Part shown: one piece after another, positions 61,727 through 64,000 of the stretch
How the letters are laid out: each line of letters opens with the position of its first letter
How positions within the stretch are numbered: position 1 is the stretch's first letter
NCBI GenBank assembly: GCA_032358165.1
Contig: JAALGY010000019.1
Coordinates: 806,001 to 870,000, forward strand
From: Diplosphaera chodatii
Lineage: Eukaryota > Chlorophyta > Trebouxiophyceae > Prasiolales > Stichococcaceae
Direction of reading: 5' to 3'
Length of the DNA: 64,000 nt
The notes under the pieces: generated by a model
Databases searched by the model: none
What the model was told of the DNA's origin: nothing
What the model saw: the letters and a program-made list of their open reading frames with translations, nothing else
Program-made: the position numbers and the translations under genes

Positions 61727-62175
61727 TTCAGCCCAAATCTTACATGCACTTGGTTCATGTACGGGATGCCAGGATCATCAAACCAGTCGCAGGAGCACTC
61801 TGATTGCGTGGGGGCAGCTGCACTGTCTAACGTTGCTGTCTAACGTTGCAAGGCATCGGCACAGCTTGTTGCGCAACTTGGCAGTGCCAGCTCAGCATTG
61901 CTCAGCATTGCTGTCTGACAGCGTCAGCAGACTGTGTGCAGCGAGGCGCATAATGGCGTCAGGTCACTTGCAACTTGCGGATCGTTGCGACATCCGCTAA
62001 TGATTCGCAAGCATACAAGACCCTTGACAAAGAGTGCTTTGCAGAGTCAGCTTCGGGAACCATCAGTGTGCTGGACCAGGGTGCAACGCTGTTTTCCAGC
62101 AGCAGTAAACACCCTTTTACCTCTGGTAATTGCGTTACGTGAGTCAAGTGCATAGACGAAGAAGACACGACATTC
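61727..62175. other. Divergent spacer, C1D / paladin
   Basis: 449 bp with both promoters. A tandem CTCAGCATTG duplication at about 61893-61912 and a repeated CTAACGTTG at about 61828-61850 are visible; their meaning is unknown. Confidence 0.45.
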
Positions 62176-64000
62176 ATGCAGCAAGCTGGCGCATCTGACC
62201 GAAACGGTCCAGATGGCCAGTTCAACACAGACTTCGCGGCCATACCAGAGGACATCGTCAGCCAGAGGCGGGGCGAAGTGCTTCTGAAGCATACCATCCT
62301 GAAATCAGATCACTTCCCAGGCGAGTGTCGCATCGGCTTACCGATTTGGCATATTCTGCAGCGCTGCCTGGGACTGCACTGCCTGCGACAGCTACCCCCC
62401 TTTCAGCGGTGTGACATAGTCATCACTCACCGCATCGCAAGCTCACGCACACAGGATGCCAAAACAAGACGCTGACAAATCAGCTGCCAGGGGCGCCAAA
62501 CTTCCGCCAGGTGCAGCTGTGGGTGCATGCTCGGCACGGAGTGTGGTGCATGCAGCTGCGGTCTAGCCTCTGAGATACTCCCCACCGAGGAACTGAGTAT
62601 CGGAGGTGTGCAGGTACCCGAGCTGCCGGTGTATGGCTGCGCCATTCCCACAGTTGCAGGCCTCCGCCAGGTGCTGGACGCTCTGGGGGCTGCTGGCGGC
62701 AAGCGCCGAGTGCTATGGCACAATATGCGGGAGGAGCCTGTCATCTATGTGAGAGACTGCGATAGAATCAGATGTGACGGCACTACTGCCATTGTGAAGC
62801 TGTCTACTAGACGTGCTCAGCAGTGCATGTCTGCACTTGGGCATCGTGGCAAACTACGCAGGATAGCTCGACAAGGGTGTTGTGATGGTGGCCGCTGCCA
62901 ATGCATGCAGATCAACGGTAGACCGTTCGTGGTGCGTGAGGCGGACAAGCCATTCCAAAACCTGGAGTACACCGGCATCGACCGAACCAGGGTGGAGGAC
63001 ATGGAGCGCCGCCTCAAGGCGGATGTGCTGCGTGAGGTGGGTCGCACTGCAGCACACAAAATTGCTGCGGTTTGGGTGTCATGGCCAGGCGCCGCTTCTG
63101 GACCACCCCTCAATGGGGCCTACAACCAGCATTCATCTCGGGCCTCCGTTGCCCATAAGCTGCCAAGCAACTGCTGTCATGTCAGTGTCAAGCATCTGGC
63201 ACTGCAACCCGAAACTTAAACTTTGAACTGCAGGCGGCAGAGTGCAACAACCAGATCCTGATTGCTGGAGAGACGGACGACTTCCAGGTGGTTGAGGAGT
63301 GGGAGACCGTCACTGAGGCCGATGTGCAGACGCCCAGTGAGGTGTACGCCGCGCTATCTGGTGCGCGTGCGTGCTCACAAACCTTGCACCTGCATCAACG
63401 CAAGACTTGTGCTGGGCAACATGTATTGCATCGACACACATGTCAGTGCCACACTTCGTAGACTGCGCATCCCGTCACTGCTGTATTGGTCTGCCTGCAG
63501 AGGATGGCTACGATGTGGACTACCTGAGGGTGCCAGTGACAGACGAGAAGGCGCCGAAAGCAGACGACTTTGCGGTGCTGATCGGCCGTGCGTGGGCGCC
63601 GCCGCAGGGCGCGGCGCTGGTGTTCAACTGCCAGATGGGGCGCGGCCGCACCACCACTGGCATGATCATCGCCTCGCTGCTGCATGTGCAGGCAATGGCA
63701 ATGCCACGCAATGGCGCAGGTGCACATGCACCAGCATGCTTGCGTGGCAACACGGCTTCTGAACATCCGGATATGCGTGGATTGGTGAAGCTCAGCAAGT
63801 GCTGGCAGTCATGGGCAGTGTGTTCCCTCATGCACGACAAGGTTCTAGCCAAGCTGCTTCGTTAGTGGCACTGCTGTTTGTTGCAGGCCCATCACACCTG
63901 CCTAGCTGGTATGCAAGCCCAGAGGACATTGTGGCACAGCAGCAGCCAACCGGGCAGCCGCCTGATCCAGACACCGAGCTGAAGGCAGGCAACTTTGGCG
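62176..64000 (+). CDS. PALD: Paladin-type phosphatase, plant form, 5' part only
   Basis: Seven exons in phase reach the window edge: 62176-62320, 62455-62510, 62614-62748, 62911-63036, 63234-63360, 63501-63719, 63887->64000. The order matches plant paladin: VLLKHTILKSDHFPG then CQNKTLTNQLPGAPNFRQ, VYGCAIPTVAGLRQVLDALG, KRRVLWHNMREEPVIYINGRP, FQNLEYTGIDRTRVEDMERR, TPSEVYAAL, VDYLRVPVTDEKAPK, and the PTP-like signature FNCQMGRGRTTTGM (Cx5R). Plant paladins carry several such modules and are over 1,000 residues, so most of the gene is outside the window. Paladin in animals acts as a phosphoinositide phosphatase; activity in algae is untested. Intron 1 begins with GC (CCCAG|GCGAGT), fixed by the conserved DHFPG-CQ junction. 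Confidence 0.9.

Overview
This is nuclear DNA from a green alga, most likely a trebouxiophyte chlorophyte. The assignment is an inference from content: a plastid-type GGPP synthase, an SnRK2-like kinase, an LNK-like protein and a plant-type paladin. The genes are GC-rich and dense in introns, and almost every 3' splice site reads (T/C)GCAG. There is no operon structure, transposon, CRISPR array, rRNA or tRNA that I can see. I rebuilt the genes by hand, choosing splice sites so that reading-frame phases close and the protein matches its family. Twenty-two genes are called; the first and last run off the window.

Layout: 1-817 (-) coiled-coil protein of unknown function, partial; 1.5-3.9 kb (+) STK19 homologue; 4.4-5.7 (+) Gly/His-rich hydrophilin-like protein; 6.6-11.5 (+) secreted GH99/WbsX-like protein; 11.8-12.4 (-) type II peroxiredoxin, single exon; 12.6-15.7 (+) NOB1; 16.8-18.8 (-) divergent cyclin-box protein; 20.1-21.4 (+) HAD phosphatase; 22.0-23.5 (+) TIM21; 23.8-29.4 (-) DEAD-box helicase DBP10/DDX54; 30.1-31.4 (+) four-TM protein; 32.0-34.6 (-) GGPP synthase; 35.1-36.6 (+) mitochondrial uL22; 36.9-38.9 (+) SDR paralogue A; 39.8-43.7 (-) Gln/Gly/Pro-rich protein with an LNK-like C-terminus; 44.3-49.5 (+) ankyrin-HDAC fusion; 50.1-52.3 (+) SDR paralogue B; 52.7-55.2 (-) ZNG1/COG0523 GTPase; 56.2-57.7 (-) SnRK2-like kinase with HQD in place of HRD; 58.3-60.1 (+) JmjC/cupin-8 oxygenase; 60.9-61.7 (-) C1D; 62.2->64 (+) paladin, partial.

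Most genes are ordinary housekeeping. Ribosome and RNA maturation is represented by NOB1, DBP10, C1D and mitochondrial uL22, and mitochondrial import by TIM21. They are neighbours without evident co-regulation, apart from several closely spaced divergent pairs, of which peroxiredoxin/NOB1 (189 bp) is the tightest. The points worth a second look are the ankyrin-HDAC fusion with a possible 39-nt in-frame terminal intron, the LNK-like protein, an SDR whose catalytic Tyr is Trp sitting 13 kb from an intact paralogue, the HQD kinase, several GC-AG introns, and a His-rich insert in the ZNG1-like metal GTPase.
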